Part shown: positions 60,495-64,000 of the stretch, piece after piece
How the letters are laid out: each line of letters opens with the position of its first letter
Position numbering within the stretch: position 1 is the first letter of the stretch
From: CAYJEQ01 sp964371155
GTDB lineage: Bacteria; Bacillota; Clostridia; Oscillospirales; Ruminococcaceae
Direction of reading: 5' to 3'
DNA length: 64,000 nt
NCBI GenBank assembly: GCA_964371155.1
Contig: CAYJLI010000001.1
Span: 1-64,000, forward strand
Notes under the pieces: generated by a model
Databases searched by the model: none
What the model saw: the letters and a program-made list of their open reading frames with translations, nothing else
What the model was told of the DNA's origin: nothing
Program-made: the position numbers and the translations under genes

Positions 60495-60514
60495 ATTTAG
60501 ATATATATCTAAAT
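60495..60514. promoter_or_regulatory. SdpR operator candidate, proximal copy
   Basis: ATTTAGATATATATCTAAAT is a perfect 20-base palindrome, 18 bases upstream of the sdpR ATG. It has the form ATTTAGA-N6-TCTAAAT shared with the distal copy. Confidence 0.7.
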
Positions 60515-60539
60515 ATATTATATCATATAAAAAGAAGAA

Positions 60540-60579
60540 GTCAATAGACATTTAGAAATTCATCTAAATGTCTATTGAC
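60540..60579. promoter_or_regulatory. SdpR operator candidate, distal copy within a 17-bp inverted repeat
   Basis: GTCAATAGACATTTAGA (60540-60556) and its exact complement (60563-60579) flank a 6-base centre. Inside it, 60550-60569 is again ATTTAGA-N6-TCTAAAT, exactly 55 bases from the proximal copy. Confidence 0.7.
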
Positions 60580-60593
60580 TTTAGAAAATAAAT

Positions 60594-60627
60594 AATACTC
60601 CCACCTCAGTAAAGAGATGGGAGTATT
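60594..60627 (-). terminator. terminator of metG
   Basis: AATACTCCCA and TGGGAGTATT form a 10-bp stem (plus CTC/GAG in the loop), 33 bases after the metG stop and followed by ATTTATTTTCT. Confidence 0.75.
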
Positions 60628-60660
60628 AAATTTAGTAATTATTGATTAAAAAAAATATAT

Positions 60661-62619
60661 TTACCTTACTTTAGAGCCTGTCTGAACACTATCATCAACA
60701 AAGATAACTTTTATCGCATCGCCACTGTCCGCCGCAAGTATCATTCCCTGTGATTCCACTCCACGAAGTTTTGCAGGCTTTAAATTTGCAACCAATATTA
60801 TCTTTTTGCCAATTAAATCCTCGGGTGTGTAGTAACTGCTAATGCCCGATACTACCTGTCTACTGCCCACTCCGTCGTCGAGCTGTAATTTTAAGAGTTT
60901 ATCGGATTTTGGCACTTTTTCGCATTCTTTAATCTCTGCAACCCTCAGCTCAACCTTAGCAAAATCGCCTATTTCTATCAGCGATACCACTCCCTCGGCT
61001 TGATTTTTAGGCTTAGCGTTTTCCGCTTTTTCAGCTGCCTTGCGTGCCGCTTCCGCCTTAGCTTCAAGCTCTTCAAGCTCTTTTTTAACATCTATTCTTG
61101 GGAAAAGAGTATCCCCTCTTTTTACTTCTACGGTAGTGGAAAGCTTTCCAAAATCATCAAGGCTTTCCCAGATTGTTATAGCTTCTTCTGCGCCTATTTG
61201 TGCAAATATTTTAGGCGAAGTTGTGGGGAGGAATGGGGATAGCATAACGGATGCCATGCGAATAGTTTCAAGCAGATTGTAAAGCACACTCGCAAGCCTT
61301 GGGAAGTTCGCTTCGTCTTTTCCAAGTACCCATGGTGCGGTTTCATCTATATATTTATTAGCCCTTGATACAAGCTTAAATATATCGGCGAGCGCATTTG
61401 GGAAGAGCATATTTTCCATATGTGCTTCCACTGATTTTACCGTCATATTTGCAAGGGAAATTAGCTCATCGTCAATCTCTTCAGCTTTTCTGCTTTCAGG
61501 AATCTTACCACCGAAATATTTTTCGGTCATTGCCACTGTGCGTGAAACTAAATTCCCCAAATCATTTGCAAGGTCTGAATTTATTCTGTTTATCAGTGCT
61601 TCATTTGTAAATACTCCGTCCTGTCCAAACGGGATTTCCCTCAGTAAGAAGTAGCGAATGGAGTCCACTCCATATCTTTCGCAAAGCACCACGGGGTCTA
61701 CAACATTGCCTTTGGATTTACTCATCTTACCGCCCTCGAGCAGTAGCCAACCATGTCCGAACACTTTTTTAGGTAGTGGTAAATCAAGCGCCATCAGCAT
61801 TGCGGGCCAAATTATCGAGTGGAAACGGATAATTTCCTTAGCCATTAGATGAACATCGGCAGGCCAGTATTTTTCATAGTCATTGTACTCGCTATTTTCA
61901 TATCCCAAAGCGGTGATATAGTTTGAGAGGGCATCCACCCATACATAAACTACATGACCTGGGTCAAAATCCACCGGCACGCCCCATTTAAATGTGGTAC
62001 GTGATACGCATAAATCTTCAAGACCCGGTTTTATAAAATTGTTTACCATTTCGTTCACTCGGGATTTAGGCTCTAAAAATGTGGGGTTATTTTCATATAG
62101 CTCCAAAATTCTGTCGGCATATTTAGAAAGCTTAAAGAAATATGCTTCCTCCTCGGCTTCCTTTACCACTCCGCCACAGTCGGGGCATTTGCCCTCCACA
62201 AGTTGGCTTTCAGTCCAAAAAGATTCACAGGGGGTGCAGTATTTGCCTTTGTAGGTGGATTTATAGATGTCGCCCTGCTCGTAAAGTCTTTTAAAGAGCT
62301 TTTGTACCGCTTCTTTGTGATACGGGTCGGTTGTTCTTATAAATCTGTCGTTGGTGATATTTAATAGTTTCCAAAGTTCCTTAATACCTACAACGATATC
62401 ATCAACAAAAGCTTGTGGGTCTTTACCTGCCGCTTTTGCTTTTTCTTCTATCTTTTGGCCGTGTTCATCGGTGCCTGTAAGGAACATTACATCAAACCCA
62501 CGCATTCGTTTATACCTCGCCATTGCGTCCGCCGCTACGGTGGTGTAGCCGTGACCTATGTGAAGTTTGTCCGATGGGTAGTAAATAGGGGTTGTGATAT
62601 AAAATGTTTTCTTATCCAA
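60661..62619 (-). CDS. metG: methionyl-tRNA synthetase
   Basis: It charges tRNA-Met with methionine. The 652-aa form has the HIGH-type motif in KLHIGHGYTTVAADA (from 18), a zinc-finger insert with CTPCESFW and CPDCGG, the KMSKS motif in GGKMSKSKGNVVDP near 300, an anticodon-binding helical domain and a C-terminal tRNA-binding domain (EIGDFAKVELRVAEIKECEK). A Lys/Ala-rich linker lies before the latter. The start is TTG with AAGGAG 8-9 bases upstream. No T-box leader was seen in the upstream 400 bases. Confidence 0.97.
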   Translation of the reverse strand: MDKKTFYITTPIYYPSDKLHIGHGYTTVAADAMARYKRMRGFDVMFLTGTDEHGQKIEEKAKAAGKDPQAFVDDIVVGIKELWKLLNITNDRFIRTTDPYHKEAVQKLFKRLYEQGDIYKSTYKGKYCTPCESFWTESQLVEGKCPDCGGVVKEAEEEAYFFKLSKYADRILELYENNPTFLEPKSRVNEMVNNFIKPGLEDLCVSRTTFKWGVPVDFDPGHVVYVWVDALSNYITALGYENSEYNDYEKYWPADVHLMAKEIIRFHSIIWPAMLMALDLPLPKKVFGHGWLLLEGGKMSKSKGNVVDPVVLCERYGVDSIRYFLLREIPFGQDGVFTNEALINRINSDLANDLGNLVSRTVAMTEKYFGGKIPESRKAEEIDDELISLANMTVKSVEAHMENMLFPNALADIFKLVSRANKYIDETAPWVLGKDEANFPRLASVLYNLLETIRMASVMLSPFLPTTSPKIFAQIGAEEAITIWESLDDFGKLSTTVEVKRGDTLFPRIDVKKELEELEAKAEAARKAAEKAENAKPKNQAEGVVSLIEIGDFAKVELRVAEIKECEKVPKSDKLLKLQLDDGVGSRQVVSGISSYYTPEDLIGKKIILVANLKPAKLRGVESQGMILAADSGDAIKVIFVDDSVQTGSKVR

Positions 62620-63044
62620 AATTATCTCTCCTTACATTTATTTATTGCATTTGTAATATAGTTTTTGCCCTCCCCCACTAAATGAGGAAAACAGGGTATA
62701 AACCATAATAAACACTGATGTTTTTGTGTTCATTTTATCATGTTAACATAATTGACAGAAAAACTCAATATATAAACCTTTTTAATTTAAAGTTAAATGG
62801 AAAAACATAACACATTTATATGGTTAAATATAGTAAACACTAAAAAACACCACCGTATATCCCCAGCGTTGCAGTCGCATGAAGATATGCAAAAAATCAG
62901 TTCTATTATCAGCATCTATTTAAATAAAACATTTGAAAAAAAGCGTGTTATGATGTATAATGAAGTTTAGTTATGTGCTTTTGCAGGGGATTTTAAATTT
63001 CGCTCTGCGTTGCACTGAGATAATAATAGGATGTGAAAGTAAGT
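62620..63044. other. intergenic region between divergent metG and cysteine desulfurase
   Basis: The 425 bases are AT-rich. A promoter toward the desulfurase is visible at 62933-62961. I see no T-box, SAM riboswitch or small coding frame. Confidence 0.5.
62933..62961 (+). promoter_or_regulatory. probable sigma-A promoter of the cysteine desulfurase gene
   Basis: TTGAAA (62933-62938) and TATAAT (62956-62961) are separated by 17 bases. Confidence 0.65.
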
Positions 63045-64000
63045 TTGAAAGAAATATATTTAGATAATGCCGCCACTACCAAGGTTTCTTCCGAGGCGAT
63101 GGAAGCGGCAATAAATGCGATGGGTGAAAACTATGGCAACCCCTCTTCGCTGCATAGCAAAGGGCTCTCAGCACAGCTTTCTGTGGAGGAAGCAAAGAGC
63201 AAGGTAGCCGCTTTAATGGGTTGTGATGCCGAGAGAATAATTTTCACCTCGGGTGGAACTGAAGCTAATAACACAGCCATATTTGGGACGGCATCCGCGC
63301 ATAAAAAAAGGGGCAAAAAAATCATAACCACCGCAGTGGAGCATTCCTCCGTGCTCGCCCCTATTAAAGCTTTGGAAGAGCAGGGCTTTGAAGTTGTGGT
63401 AATTAACCCCGATAGCAGTGGAAATATCACCGCCGAGGAGCTTGCAAAGCATGTTGATTTAAACACCATATTAATCTCGATAATGGCGGTAAACAGCGAA
63501 ACAGGCACCATTTTCCCATTAAAAGAGATGGTAAAAGCGGCTAAAGCAAAAAACCCTAAGGTGATTTTTCACACAGATGCGGTACAAGCATTTGGCAAAC
63601 TGCCGATTACACCTGCAAAATGGGACATAGATTTAATGACGGTAAGTGGCCATAAGATATACGCACCAAAAGGCATCGGAGCGCTTTACATAAAAAAAGG
63701 TGTGCGAATACTTCCTCTTATCTGGGGTGGCTCGCAACAGGGAAAAATTCGCCCCGGCACCGAGAGTGTACCTCTAATTTGCGCTTTAGGAAAGGCGGCA
63801 GAAATTTCTACAAAGGAACATCTTAAGAATTACGAATATGTAAAGAGCCTGTGGGAATATGCCTCAGAAAAAGCAGAAAATACCGAGGGAATAGTAATAA
63901 ATCAGTCCATAATGGGCTCCCCGTATATATTTAATATTTCAGCACCTGGGTACCGCTCAGAAATAATGCTCCATTCCCTTGCTGAAAAAGGCATATATAT
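63045..64000 (+). CDS. cysteine desulfurase (partial, runs off the right edge)
   Basis: This PLP enzyme of the NifS/IscS class takes sulfur from cysteine for Fe-S clusters or thiolated tRNA. The 318 visible residues include IYLDNAATTKVSSEAMEAA, NYGNPSSLHSKG, FTSGGTEANN, the HTDAVQAFGK segment and the PLP-lysine motif TVSGHKIYAPKGIGAL, and RPGTESVP. The catalytic-cysteine loop lies beyond the edge, so NifS versus IscS subtype cannot be fixed. The start is uncertain: a TTG at 63045 or a GTG at 63033, both with weak ribosome sites. Confidence 0.92.
   Translation, partial: MKEIYLDNAATTKVSSEAMEAAINAMGENYGNPSSLHSKGLSAQLSVEEAKSKVAALMGCDAERIIFTSGGTEANNTAIFGTASAHKKRGKKIITTAVEHSSVLAPIKALEEQGFEVVVINPDSSGNITAEELAKHVDLNTILISIMAVNSETGTIFPLKEMVKAAKAKNPKVIFHTDAVQAFGKLPITPAKWDIDLMTVSGHKIYAPKGIGALYIKKGVRILPLIWGGSQQGKIRPGTESVPLICALGKAAEISTKEHLKNYEYVKSLWEYASEKAENTEGIVINQSIMGSPYIFNISAPGYRSEIMLHSLAEKGIY

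Noticed and set aside
62620..63044. T-box or SAM riboswitch in front of metG
   Set aside because: No TGGNACCGCG-type T-box core or SAM aptamer motif can be read on the minus strand.
63131..63511. 126-codon open frame on the minus strand at the right end
   Set aside because: It is the shadow of the cysteine desulfurase read on the plus strand, whose motifs (IYLDNAATT, PLP lysine) are unmistakable.
1..64000. CRISPR arrays, prophage or transposase genes
   Set aside because: No regularly spaced direct repeats, integrase, transposase or structural phage genes are visible; the repeats found are isolated palindromes.

Overview
The window is a low-GC, gene-dense stretch of a Bacillota genome, most likely an uncultured member of the Clostridia. 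Supporting signs are strong AGGAGG-type ribosome binding sites, frequent TTG and GTG starts, a GTP-type PEP carboxykinase, Ser/Glu-rich lipoproteins, YerC, SdpR/SdpI, YitT, an Lsa-type ABC-F protein and Rnf-family genes. Two runs of N (10 and 100 bases) show it comes from a draft assembly. There is one tRNA gene, and no rRNA, phage, transposase or CRISPR array. The last gene (cysteine desulfurase) runs off the right edge.

Layout. 1-5000: rimI with a DUF6506 gene, then PEP carboxykinase followed by a 41-codon membrane miniprotein, and a DUF815 AAA+ ATPase. 5000-7500: a YdcF-type membrane protein and an AbgT-type transporter. 7700-10600: an HxlR regulator divergent from a three-gene amino-acid ABC importer. 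10880-16934: a peptide/nickel-type ABC importer (small unknown protein, lipoprotein, two permeases, two ATPases). 17000-21400: Lsa-type ABC-F, a GNAT, a flavodoxin, and a DUF4177-DUF1653-tyrA operon beside a cluster of palindromic repeats. 21400-26240: a BMP-type nucleoside ABC transporter without its binding protein, and an aldo/keto reductase with ferredoxin domain. 26700-32650: rpe, a MecA-like adaptor, and an Rnf-like operon (C-D-E-A) ending in a membrane-anchored glycosidase-like protein. 32780-34700: yerC, a methyltransferase and hslO. 34780-41200: YitT; a YjiH transporter plus amidase operon divergent from a MerR regulator; GNAT; ybaK and an unknown protein. 41370-43075: two adjacent nitrilase-fold proteins with broken catalytic triads. 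43148-47400: tRNA-Arg, the YdbS/YdbT PH-domain pair and tex. 47650-52980: an envelope operon of two lipoproteins, a TPM protein, a zinc-ribbon membrane protein and a small membrane protein. 53210-56380: a sensor kinase and a kinase-like partner beside an assembly gap. 56660-64000: guaB, an acyl-ACP thioesterase, sdpI/sdpR, metG and cysteine desulfurase.

The most unusual locus is the Rnf-like operon at 28065-31341. It keeps recognisable RnfC, RnfD, RnfE and RnfA, but has no RnfG or RnfB. All four cysteines that bind the membrane [2Fe-2S] clusters in RnfA/RnfE are Ser or Thr here, the RnfD flavinylation motif is altered, and RnfC lacks its N-terminal domain and glycine-rich nucleotide loop while keeping both [4Fe-4S] motifs. 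This looks like an Rnf scaffold that has lost the known transmembrane electron path. Second-tier observations are the paired pseudo-nitrilases, the duplicated SdpR-type operator, a 60-bp dispersed repeat (55 of 60 bases identical), and the lone BMP-type transporter.
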